From contig NZ_JABSTZ010000001.1 in the NCBI RefSeq assembly GCF_013283745.1, positions 886,406 to 950,405 on the forward strand: 64,000 nt of DNA, written 5' to 3'. The stretch comes from Aeromicrobium stalagmiti (GTDB taxonomy: Bacteria; Actinomycetota; Actinomycetes; Propionibacteriales; Nocardioidaceae). Under the pieces are notes generated by a model. That model made no database searches and was not told the origin of the DNA. It saw nothing but the letters and a program-made list of their open reading frames with translations. Shown in pieces: positions 36,581-44,432 of the stretch. The translations under genes and the position numbers were made by a program. How positions within the stretch are numbered: the first letter of the stretch is position 1; the number at the start of each line of letters is the position of its first letter.

Positions 36581-36586
36581 TAGACT
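36581..36586 (+). promoter_or_regulatory. -10 box of the DUF5926 gene
   Basis: TAGACT, eight bases before ATG 36595. Confidence 0.5.
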
Positions 36587-36594
36587 CGCCCGTC

Positions 36595-37431
36595 ATGGGC
36601 AAGAAGTCGCGCAACAAGACCAAGGCCGCCAAGAAGGAACGCATGCCCTTCGTGGCGCGCACCTTCGAGGGACTCCCCGGAGAGGCTGACTGGGTCGCCC
36701 TGCGCGAGTTCGTCCCCTCGGCGTCCGGGGTCATCACCCTCACGACCGGCGAGACGGTGCGCATCTGCTCGCTGCTGCCGGGCAACGGCGCCGGCATCCG
36801 CCGTCCTGACGGCGAGTCCTGGGTCGGCCTGCAGGTGGCCCACAACTTCGGTGACATCAGCCGCGACCTCGCGCACGTCGTCGAGATCGCGCGCGAGACC
36901 GAGCCCGGCAACGCCATCCGCATCACCGATCCCGGTGTCGGCCCGCGCCTGCAGGACCTGGTCGACCCGAAGAGCAGCTTCGCCGTCGAGGTCTACGAGG
37001 GCTTCGACTACTGGGTCGAGGGCGTCGACGACTCCGAGAGCACCGCGGCCATGATCGCCGAGGCCAACGAGACGATCGCGCCGACGGTGCGCCTGTCGTC
37101 GGTCGACGGTGCCTACTGGACAGAGATGGGCCCGCAGCGCTTCCTGCGCTGGATCATGACGCACGACGAGACGACGCTGCTCGACGCGCTGGCCCGCCTG
37201 CGCGCCGCCGGCGACGACACCCTCGGCGAGGGCACCAAGCTCATCGGCCACTTCCGTGCGCACGGGCTGCTCGTGCCGGTGTGGGAGTTCGAGCACGACG
37301 CGGCCGACCTCGAGGCCCCCGCCAAGGACTTCGAGAAGCGCCTGGCCGCGGCCCTGGCCGACGACAGCCCGCTGACGACCGAGCAGCGCTCGGCCCGCGG
37401 TGCGCTCATCAGCCGCCAGGTCACCATCTGA
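36595..37431 (+). CDS. DUF5926 family protein
   Basis: A 278-residue protein with a very basic N-terminus (MGKKSRNKTKAAKKERMPFV) followed by a globular domain (FEGLPGEADWVALREFVPSA) typical of actinobacterial DUF5926. The function is unknown. Basic tails of this type often contact ribosomes or nucleic acids, which is inference. It probably has its own leaderless promoter. Confidence 0.85.
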   Translation: MGKKSRNKTKAAKKERMPFVARTFEGLPGEADWVALREFVPSASGVITLTTGETVRICSLLPGNGAGIRRPDGESWVGLQVAHNFGDISRDLAHVVEIARETEPGNAIRITDPGVGPRLQDLVDPKSSFAVEVYEGFDYWVEGVDDSESTAAMIAEANETIAPTVRLSSVDGAYWTEMGPQRFLRWIMTHDETTLLDALARLRAAGDDTLGEGTKLIGHFRAHGLLVPVWEFEHDAADLEAPAKDFEKRLAAALADDSPLTTEQRSARGALISRQVTI

Positions 37432-37464
37432 CCTGACGGACCGTCCGGCCCCGTCGGGTGCGAC

Positions 37465-38646
37465 TCAGTCGCGGTCGATGGGGCACGACATGCAGCGAGG
37501 TCCGCCCCGTCCGGAGCCGAGCTGGTCGCCGCTGATCGTGACGACCTCGATGCCGTGCTGCTCCAGGCGGGCGTTGGTCTGCTCGTTGCGCTCGTACGCC
37601 ACCGCGAGGCGGGCGTCGATCGCCAAGGTGTTGTTGCCGTCGTCCCACTGCTCGCGCTCGGCCGTGACCGGGTCGAGGCCGGTGTCGATCTGGTGCAACG
37701 TGTCGATGCCCATCGCCGCTGCGGCGCCCTCGAAGAACGACGTCTCCGCGCCGATGACGAACCGGTCGTCGGCCCACGTGAGCGGGACGGCGCGCAGCGT
37801 GTCGGCCATGTTGGGATAGATCACGACGGTGTCGACGTCGACCATCGTCACGATCGTGTCGAGGTGCATCGTGGCGCGCTCCTGCGCGATCGGCACCGCG
37901 AGCACGGTGTGTGCGAGGCCCTCGGTCAGCACCTGACGGGCGAACCGCTCGAGGCCGGCGGGGGTCGTCCGCTCACCGATGCCGACCGCGATGACGCCCG
38001 GCGCGAGCTCGAGCACGTCGCCGCCCTCGAGGTGCTCCAGGTGCGGCCCGTGCACGACCGGCGTGCCGGCGAAGCGGGGGTGGTGGGCATAGATCAGGCC
38101 GGTCAGCTGGGTCTCGCGCACCCGGGCGGGCATCGCGAGGCTCGTGACGGCGACCCGGTCGCGCAGCCACACCGACGAGTCGCGGGTGAACAGCAGGTTG
38201 GGCAGCGGGTTGATGAGGAAGTCCTCGGGCTGCATCAGGTGGTTGGCGACGCTGCCGTCGACCCTCACCTCGTCGTTGCGCAGGCCCGCCATCAGCACCT
38301 CGGCGAGCTTGCCGGGGTCGGCCGACGACAGCAGTCCCTCGATCGACGCCTGCAGGCTCGGACCCACGTAGAGGTCCTTGAGCGTGGCCGCGATGATCTC
38401 GGCGCGGGCGGCCTCGATCTCGAGCGTCGACGTCAGCAGCTCGGTCAGGTAGAGCACCTCGACGTCGTGGTCGCGGAGTGCCTGCGCGAAGGCGTCGTGC
38501 TCCTCCTGGGCGCGGCCCAGCCACGGGATGCCGTCGAAGAGCAGCTGGTCGTTGTTGCGCGGCGTCAGCCGGCCCAGCTCGGGTCCGGGCCGGTGCAGCA
38601 TGACCGTGCGCAACCGACCGACTTCACTGTCCGCTCCGAGAGGCAT
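37465..38646 (-). CDS. arcA: Arginine deiminase
   Basis: A 393-residue enzyme hydrolysing arginine to citrulline and ammonia. Conserved parts are LLFTRDSSVWL, HLEGGDVLELAPG, HLDTIVTMVDVD and the C-terminal GGPRCMSCP with the nucleophile Cys385. It stands alone: no ornithine carbamoyltransferase, carbamate kinase or antiporter gene is nearby. TAGGCT six bases before the ATG indicates a leaderless start. Confidence 0.95.
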   Translation of the reverse strand: MPLGADSEVGRLRTVMLHRPGPELGRLTPRNNDQLLFDGIPWLGRAQEEHDAFAQALRDHDVEVLYLTELLTSTLEIEAARAEIIAATLKDLYVGPSLQASIEGLLSSADPGKLAEVLMAGLRNDEVRVDGSVANHLMQPEDFLINPLPNLLFTRDSSVWLRDRVAVTSLAMPARVRETQLTGLIYAHHPRFAGTPVVHGPHLEHLEGGDVLELAPGVIAVGIGERTTPAGLERFARQVLTEGLAHTVLAVPIAQERATMHLDTIVTMVDVDTVVIYPNMADTLRAVPLTWADDRFVIGAETSFFEGAAAAMGIDTLHQIDTGLDPVTAEREQWDDGNNTLAIDARLAVAYERNEQTNARLEQHGIEVVTISGDQLGSGRGGPRCMSCPIDRD

Positions 38647-38652
38647 GCCGAC

Positions 38653-38658
38653 AGCCTA
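38653..38658 (-). promoter_or_regulatory. -10 box of arcA
   Basis: TAGGCT on the minus strand, six bases before ATG 38646. Confidence 0.6.
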
Positions 38659-38773
38659 GTGAGCCGCGAGGCCCGAGCGCTGCGGTCGAAGGTGACGAAG
38701 TGGTGTCGGCCCGCGGGGCGTCGCCGTCTGTGGCGAGCGTTGCACCGGATCCGTTACCTGCAGGACACCCGAC

Positions 38774-39511
38774 GTGCGTACGCTCATCGGTGTGGACTGG
38801 AACGACTACGACGCGGCACTGTTCGACCTCGACGGCGTGATCACGCCGACGGCAGAGGTGCACATGCGCGCATGGGCCCAGATGTTCAACGACTTCCTGC
38901 AGGCGCGGGGGGTCGCCGAGCCCTACACCGACGACGACTACTTCACGTACGTCGACGGCAAGCCGCGCTACGACGGCGTGCGGTCGTTCCTCGCCTCGCG
39001 CGACATCACGCTGCCCGAGGGCGACGCGTCCGACCCCGCGACGGCCGAGACCGTGGCCGGTCTGGGCAACCGCAAGAACGACGACTTCGAGCAGATCCTG
39101 CAGTCCGAGGGCGTGGAGCCCTACCCCGGCTCGGTCGCCCTCGTGAAGGCTCTGCAGGCCCGCGGCACCAAGATGGCGATCGTCTCGAGCTCGCGCAACG
39201 CGGCCGCGGTGCTCACCGCCGCCGGCATGATCGACTACTTCCCCGTCATCGTCAGCGGCAAGGAGGCCGGCGAGCGTGGCCTGCCCGGCAAGCCGGCGCC
39301 CGACACGTTCCTCGACGCCGCCGATCAGCTCGGCGTGCCCAAGGACCGCGCCGTCGTGTTCGAGGACGCGCTGTCCGGCGTAGCGGCCGGCCGCGCCGGC
39401 GACTTCGGCCTGGTGATCGGTGTCGACCGGGGCGTCGGAAGTGATCAGCTCACGCAGCACGGTGCCGATGTGGTCGTCGACGACCTCGCAGAGCTGGTGG
39501 ACCACGCATGA
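38774..39511 (+). CDS. Beta-phosphoglucomutase-like HAD phosphatase
   Basis: A 245-residue HAD protein: nucleophile motif ALFDLDGVITPTAEVH, motif II VSSSRN, lysine in GKPAPDTFLDA and acidic motif VFEDALSGVAAG. It should interconvert beta-glucose 1- and 6-phosphate. Its stop overlaps the GH65 start (ATGA), matching the Rv3400-Rv3401 arrangement of mycobacteria. The GTG start is uncertain; a second GTG at 38792 would remove six residues. Confidence 0.9.
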   Translation: MRTLIGVDWNDYDAALFDLDGVITPTAEVHMRAWAQMFNDFLQARGVAEPYTDDDYFTYVDGKPRYDGVRSFLASRDITLPEGDASDPATAETVAGLGNRKNDDFEQILQSEGVEPYPGSVALVKALQARGTKMAIVSSSRNAAAVLTAAGMIDYFPVIVSGKEAGERGLPGKPAPDTFLDAADQLGVPKDRAVVFEDALSGVAAGRAGDFGLVIGVDRGVGSDQLTQHGADVVVDDLAELVDHA

Positions 39512-41991
39512 GCCCCTCCCACATCGCCCCGATCGATCACGACTTCCTCGACCGCTCGCGCTATCCCGTCGACGAGTGGGCGCTGGTCGAGAGCCACATC
39601 GACAACGACGACCTCGGCACGACCGAGACCCTCTTCTCCGTCGGCAACGGCTATCTCGGCCTGCGCGGCAACGTCGACGAGGGACGCGACTCGTTCTCGC
39701 ACGGCACGTTCATCAACGGCTTCCACGAGACCTGGCCGATCCAGCACGCCGAGGAGGCCTTCGGCTTCGCCCGCGTCGGTCAGACGATCGTCAACGCGCC
39801 CGACGCCAAGGTCATCCGTCTCTACGTCGACGACGAGCCGCTGCTGCTGCCGATCGCCGACCTGATGCAGTACGAGCGCCGGCTCGACTTCCGCACCGGC
39901 GTCATGACGCGCGACATCCTGTGGCGGACGCCCGGCGGCAAGCGGGTCCAGATCCGCTCGCGCCGCATGGTGTCGTTCACGCAGCGCCACCTCGCGGTGC
40001 TGACGTTCGAGGTCACGATGCTCGACGACTACGCCCCCGTGGCGATCTCGTCGCAGATCCTCAACCGCCAGGACGGCGAGGACGAGTACCACGTCCGGTC
40101 CAAGGCGATGGGCGAAGGCGTCGACCCGCGCAAGGCCGGCCAGATGCGTCACCGCGTCCTCGTGCCGCAGAGCAACTGGGGCAACGTCGCCGACGGCCGG
40201 GTCGCGCTGGGTTACCAGTGCACCGAGAGTGGCATGACGATCGCGGTCGCCGCCGACCACCGGCTCGAGACGGCCAACAACTACACCAAGCGCATCCAGA
40301 CCGACGACGACCTGGCCAAGATGACCTACCGGATCGACGCCGAGCCGGGCCAGACCATCACCCTGACCAAGCTCGTCAGCTATCACACGTCGCGCGGCGT
40401 GCCGTCGCGCGAGCTGCTCGACCGCTGCCGTCGCACGCTCGACCGGGCGCACGACGAGGGCCTCGACAAGCAGTTCGACGACCAGCGCCAGTGGCTCGAC
40501 GACTTCTGGTCGCGGTCCGACGTCGAGATCCCCGGCCAGCCCGAGGTGCAGCAGGCGACCCGCTGGAACCTCTTCCAGATCGCCCAGGCGGCCGCTCGGG
40601 CCGAGGGCACCGGCATCCCCGCCAAGGGCGTCACGGGATCGGGCTATGGCGGTCACTACTTCTGGGACACCGAGGTCTACGTCCTGCCGTTCCTGACCTA
40701 CACGACGCCGCGTGCGGCCCGGAACGCCCTGCGCTTTCGCTACACGCTGCTCGACGCGGCTCGTGCGCGCGCGCAGCAGCTGGCCCAGCACGGCGCGCTG
40801 TTCCCGTGGCGCACGATCAACGGCGAGGAGGCCTCGGCCTACTACGCCGCCGGCACCGCGCAGTACCACATCGACGCCGACATCTCCTACGCCCTGAGCC
40901 AGTACCTCGCGGCGACCGGGGACGTCGACTTCCTGACCCGTGAGGGCATCGACATCCTCGTCGAGACGGCCCGCATGTGGGTCGACCTCGGCTTCTGGCG
41001 CAACGAGGACGACGGCACGTTCCACATCCACGGCGTCACCGGGCCCGACGAGTACACGACCGTCGTCAACGACAACCTCTTCACCAACGTCATGGCGCGG
41101 TTCAACCTGCGCCGCGCCGCCCAGGCGGTGCGGGAGCTGGCGATCCGCGACGGGGTCGAGTACGACCGGGTGGTCGCACGCCTGGAGCTGGAGGAGACCG
41201 AGGTCGCCGACTGGGAGCGAGCCGCCGCCGACATGGCGATCCCCTACGACGAGCACCTCGGCGTGCACCCGCAGGACCAGCACTTCCTGGAGCGGGAGGT
41301 GTGGGACCTCGCCAACACGCCGCTCGACAAGCGCCCGCTGCTGCTCAACTACCACCCGCTGGTGATCTACCGCTTCCAGGTGCTCAAGCAGGCCGACGTC
41401 GTCCTCGCGCTGTTCCTGCAGGGCGAGCACTTCACGGCGGCGGAGAAGCGCGCCGACTTCGAGTACTACGACCCGATCACGACCGGCGACTCGACGCTGT
41501 CGGCGGTCGTGCAGTCGATCATCGCGGCCGAGGTCGGCTACAGCGACCTCGCGCTCCGCTACTTCAAGTCGGCGCTGTTCGTCGACCTCGCGGACCGGCA
41601 CCACAACACGTCCGACGGCGTGCACGTGGCGTCGACCGGCGGTGTGTGGAGCGCGCTGGTCAGCGGCTTCGGAGGCTTCCGTGACCACGGCGGACGGTTC
41701 ACGCTCGACCCGCGCCTGCCGGAGTCGTGGGAGTCCCTGACGTTCCGCCTCACGCTGCTCGGCACGCGGGTGCGGGTCGACGTGCACCCCGGTCGCGTCG
41801 ACCTGTCGATCGAGGAGGGCACGGAGGCGACGCTGACGGTCCGCGGCGAGGAGGTCACGGTGCGGGCGGACGACCCGGTGTCGGTGCCGCTCGACGGACA
41901 GGGACCGCGCATCGAGGGCGAGCCCGAGCCCGTGCCCGGACGTCGTCGCTCCGACGGCACGATCATCGCGGCGATCGTCCCGGGGACGTAG
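39508..41991 (+). CDS. Glycoside hydrolase family 65 phosphorylase/hydrolase
   Basis: An 827-residue GH65 protein: N-terminal beta-sandwich (about 1-290), (alpha/alpha)6 barrel with GHYFWDTEVYVLPF and the general acid Glu515 in GVTGPDEYT, then YRFQVLKQADVVLALF and STLSAVVQSI, the position of the phosphate-binding loop. It probably phosphorolyses an alpha-glucobiose (trehalose, maltose or kojibiose type) to beta-glucose 1-phosphate for the coupled mutase. The disaccharide is not readable from sequence. Confidence 0.93.
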   Translation: MSPSHIAPIDHDFLDRSRYPVDEWALVESHIDNDDLGTTETLFSVGNGYLGLRGNVDEGRDSFSHGTFINGFHETWPIQHAEEAFGFARVGQTIVNAPDAKVIRLYVDDEPLLLPIADLMQYERRLDFRTGVMTRDILWRTPGGKRVQIRSRRMVSFTQRHLAVLTFEVTMLDDYAPVAISSQILNRQDGEDEYHVRSKAMGEGVDPRKAGQMRHRVLVPQSNWGNVADGRVALGYQCTESGMTIAVAADHRLETANNYTKRIQTDDDLAKMTYRIDAEPGQTITLTKLVSYHTSRGVPSRELLDRCRRTLDRAHDEGLDKQFDDQRQWLDDFWSRSDVEIPGQPEVQQATRWNLFQIAQAAARAEGTGIPAKGVTGSGYGGHYFWDTEVYVLPFLTYTTPRAARNALRFRYTLLDAARARAQQLAQHGALFPWRTINGEEASAYYAAGTAQYHIDADISYALSQYLAATGDVDFLTREGIDILVETARMWVDLGFWRNEDDGTFHIHGVTGPDEYTTVVNDNLFTNVMARFNLRRAAQAVRELAIRDGVEYDRVVARLELEETEVADWERAAADMAIPYDEHLGVHPQDQHFLEREVWDLANTPLDKRPLLLNYHPLVIYRFQVLKQADVVLALFLQGEHFTAAEKRADFEYYDPITTGDSTLSAVVQSIIAAEVGYSDLALRYFKSALFVDLADRHHNTSDGVHVASTGGVWSALVSGFGGFRDHGGRFTLDPRLPESWESLTFRLTLLGTRVRVDVHPGRVDLSIEEGTEATLTVRGEEVTVRADDPVSVPLDGQGPRIEGEPEPVPGRRRSDGTIIAAIVPGT

Positions 41992-42050
41992 GCGCGCGGA
42001 AGATTTTTCTTTCCGCTGACGATGGGACCCACGGGTGAGAACATCGAAGG

Positions 42051-42437
42051 GTGATCACCGTGATGTGGAAGACGGCTGCCGGCGACAGCGGAGAGGTCCA
42101 GCTGGGGCCCGACGACAAGTGGACGTTCGGCCGTGCCGGCGGTGGCGAGGACCTGACGGTCGGCATCGACCACCCCCTCGTGAGCCGCACGGCACTGGTC
42201 ATCCGCGACGCCGGCCCCGGCCCCGTCGTGTTCCGTGGTCAGCGTGACAACGGCGCCACGGTCGCCCTCGTCAGCGTCATCGGCTCGATCAGCTGGCTGG
42301 ACGAGGGCACGGCCCGCAACCTGAGCGCCGAGGAGAACCGGGTCGAGCTGTCGCTCGACGACGAGGTGCTCGTGACCGTCGACGTCGAGTTCGAGGGTCG
42401 CGGCACCGTGGTCGAGCGCCAGCAGGCCGCCGACTAG
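42051..42437 (+). CDS. Hypothetical protein with degenerate FHA-like region
   Basis: A 128-residue protein. WTFGRAGGGEDLTVGIDHPLV followed by SRTALVIRD resembles the Gly-Arg and Ser-Arg strands of an FHA domain, but the histidine after Ser-Arg and the C-terminal Asn-Gly are missing, so phosphothreonine binding is doubtful. Start uncertain: GTG 42051 has GAAGG directly upstream, and GTG 42060 is better spaced. A GCGGAA/TTCCGC hairpin precedes it and a long palindrome follows. Confidence 0.65.
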   Translation: MITVMWKTAAGDSGEVQLGPDDKWTFGRAGGGEDLTVGIDHPLVSRTALVIRDAGPGPVVFRGQRDNGATVALVSVIGSISWLDEGTARNLSAEENRVELSLDDEVLVTVDVEFEGRGTVVERQQAAD

Positions 42438-42446
42438 GTCAGCCCC

Positions 42447-42509
42447 CACTTTTTGGGCACTTTCGTACGGGTCGGCGCGCTGGATCCGTACGAAGCTGCC
42501 CAAAAAGTG
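42447..42509. repeat. Long palindrome upstream of adenosine deaminase
   Basis: Arms CACTTTTTGGGCA-ct-TTCGTACGG (42447-42470) pair with CCGTACGAA-gc-TGCCCAAAAAGTG (42486-42509), with two central mismatches and a 15-base loop. It begins nine bases after one gene and ends five before the next gene's -10 box. Terminator and operator are both possible. Confidence 0.8.
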
Positions 42510-42514
42510 CACGC

Positions 42515-42520
42515 TATCGT
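42515..42520 (+). promoter_or_regulatory. -10 box of the adenosine deaminase gene
   Basis: TATCGT, six bases before ATG 42527. The expected -35 falls in the right arm of the palindrome. Confidence 0.6.
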
Positions 42521-42526
42521 CGGAGC

Positions 42527-43531
42527 ATGTCGTTCGAAGCCGGGCTCCCCAAGGCGGAGCTGCACGTCCACCACGTCGGGTCCGCCTCGGTGCAGACCGT
42601 CCTCGAGCTGGCGCGGCGTCATGCCGGCAGCACGAGCGTCCCCACCGAGGAGGCGGCCCTCGCCGACTTCTTCACGTTCACCGACTTCGCGCACTTCGTC
42701 GAGGTCTACCTCTCGGTCGTCGACCTGCTGCGCACCCCCGAGGACCTCTGGACCCTGACGCACGACGTCGCGCGTGACCTCGCCGCGCAGAACGTCCGCT
42801 ACGTCGAGCTGACCTGCACGCCCTACACGTCGATCGCGGTCGGCATCAGCGCCGAGGCGTACTGCGAGGCGCTCGAGGACGCCCGGCGCCGCGCCGAGGC
42901 CGACTTCGGCATCACGATGCGCTGGATCTTCGACATCCCCGGGGAGTCGGGCGTCCCGGCCGCCGACGTCACGATCGACACGGCCCTGCGGCTGCAGCCC
43001 GACGGGCTGATCGGGTTCGGGCTCGGCGGTCCCGAGATCGGCGTGCCGCGCCCGCAGTTCAAGCCCCACTTCGACGCTGCGCGGGCAGCCGGTCTGCACT
43101 CGCTGCCCCACGCCGGCGAGTCGACCGGTCCCGAGACGATCTGGGACGCGATCCGGGTGCTGGGCGCCGAGCGCATCGGTCACGGCATCGCCGCGGCGCA
43201 GGACCCCGAGCTCGTCGCCCACCTCGTGGAGCACCAGATCCCGCTCGAGATCAGCCCGACGTCCAACGTCTGCACCCGCTCGGTGCCGTCGCTGGCCGAG
43301 CACCCGCTCCCCGCGCTGGTCGCGGCCGGGGTGCCGGTCTCGATCAACTCCGACGACCCGCCGATGTTCTCCACCACGATCACCCACGAGTACGAGGTCG
43401 CCCGCGACCTGCTCGGGCTGGACGACGCCGGCGTCGCCGACCTCGCGCGCGCGGGCGTCCGCCACTCCTTCGCGCCCGACCAGGTCAAGACGGCCCTGCT
43501 CGGCGAGATCGACGCCTACGCCGGCCCTTGA
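42527..43531 (+). CDS. Adenosine deaminase family protein
   Basis: A 334-residue amidohydrolase. Metal ligands His13 and His15 lie in PKAELHVHHVG (the usual form is HLHLEG). The rest of the site is standard: LPHAGESTGP, ERIGHGIAA, PLEISPTSNV and NSDDPPMF. It deaminates adenosine or a related nucleoside such as aminofutalosine; the altered HVHH motif places it in a subgroup and leaves the substrate open. Confidence 0.9.
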   Translation: MSFEAGLPKAELHVHHVGSASVQTVLELARRHAGSTSVPTEEAALADFFTFTDFAHFVEVYLSVVDLLRTPEDLWTLTHDVARDLAAQNVRYVELTCTPYTSIAVGISAEAYCEALEDARRRAEADFGITMRWIFDIPGESGVPAADVTIDTALRLQPDGLIGFGLGGPEIGVPRPQFKPHFDAARAAGLHSLPHAGESTGPETIWDAIRVLGAERIGHGIAAAQDPELVAHLVEHQIPLEISPTSNVCTRSVPSLAEHPLPALVAAGVPVSINSDDPPMFSTTITHEYEVARDLLGLDDAGVADLARAGVRHSFAPDQVKTALLGEIDAYAGP

Positions 43532-43536
43532 CCGCT

Positions 43537-43556
43537 ACATAACCATCTGGTTATGT
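43537..43556. promoter_or_regulatory. ArsR operator overlapping its own -10 box
   Basis: ACATAACCA-TC-TGGTTATGT, a perfect palindrome of 9-bp arms. It overlaps TATGTT (43552-43557), six bases before the GTG at 43564, implying autorepression. Confidence 0.8.
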
Positions 43557-43557
43557 T
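43552..43557 (+). promoter_or_regulatory. -10 box of the ArsR gene
   Basis: TATGTT, six bases before GTG 43564, inside the palindrome. Confidence 0.6.
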
Positions 43558-43563
43558 GTCGTC

Positions 43564-43884
43564 GTGAACGACGACCAGCTCGACCTCGTGTTCGGCGCCC
43601 TCGCCGACCGGACGCGGCGCGCCATCCTGGCCCGGCTCGCCGAGCAGGACGCCAACGTCGGCGACCTGACGGCGCTGTTCACGATGTCGCAGCCGGCGAT
43701 CTCCAAGCACCTCAAGGTGCTGGAGCAGGCCGGGCTGGTCTCCCGCAACCGGCAGGGGACCATGCGCCTGAGTCACCTCGAGGCCGAGCCGCTCAAGGGC
43801 GCGACGGCGTGGATGGCCGACTACCGGGCCTACTGGTCCGAGAGCTTCGACCGTCTCGACGCGCTGCTCGACGAGCTCGACTGA
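43564..43884 (+). CDS. ArsR/SmtB family transcriptional regulator
   Basis: A 106-residue winged-helix regulator with ADRTRRAILARLAEQDANVGDL and recognition helix TMSQPAISKHLKVLEQAGLV. No metal-binding cysteine motif is present, so it belongs to the group that is coupled to AHSA1/SRPBCC proteins rather than to metal resistance. It is followed after 25 bases by such a gene. Probably autoregulated through the palindrome at its promoter. Confidence 0.93.
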   Translation: MNDDQLDLVFGALADRTRRAILARLAEQDANVGDLTALFTMSQPAISKHLKVLEQAGLVSRNRQGTMRLSHLEAEPLKGATAWMADYRAYWSESFDRLDALLDELD

Positions 43885-43909
43885 GTCCCATCCACCGAAG
43901 GAGATCACC

Positions 43910-44392
43910 ATGAGCACGACGGAGAACGACGCCGTCATCGAGACGTCCGGCACCCACGCCATCACGATCGTCCGCGACTTCGACCACCCCGTCGCCCTGG
44001 TCTTCCGGGCGATGACCGAGCCCGACCTCATCGCCCAGTGGATCGGCCCGAAGTACCTCACCAACGTCGAGGTCACCCACGACGCGCGGCACGGCGGCAC
44101 CTGGACCCTCGTGCAGCGCGACCCGGACGGCAACGAGCACGCCTTCCGCGGCGTCATGCACGGCGAGCAGACGCCCGAGCTGTCGCAGCGGACGTTCGAG
44201 TGGCTCGGACTGCCCGGTCACGTCTCGTTCGAGACCCTGCGCCTGGAGGATCTCGGCGGCGGACGGACGCGCGCCCACCAGGTCGCGGTCTTCACCTCGC
44301 CGCAGGACCGTGACGGGATGCTCGCGAGCGGCATGGCGACCGGTGTCAACGAGGGCTTCGAGCGGATGGACGACCTGCTGCGGTCGCTCTGA
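43910..44392 (+). CDS. SRPBCC/AHSA1 family protein
   Basis: A 160-residue START-like protein with RDFDHPVALVFRAMTEPDLIAQWIGP at the start and a C-terminal helix GMATGVNEGFERMDDLL, the AHSA1 (activator of Hsp90 ATPase-like) layout with a hydrophobic cavity. Pairing with an ArsR repressor is common; the ligand is unknown. GAAGGAGAT precedes the ATG. Confidence 0.92.
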   Translation: MSTTENDAVIETSGTHAITIVRDFDHPVALVFRAMTEPDLIAQWIGPKYLTNVEVTHDARHGGTWTLVQRDPDGNEHAFRGVMHGEQTPELSQRTFEWLGLPGHVSFETLRLEDLGGGRTRAHQVAVFTSPQDRDGMLASGMATGVNEGFERMDDLLRSL

Positions 44393-44432
44393 CCGCCTGA
44401 CCGGGCATCGCGGCCGGATGAGCTGAGCCGGG

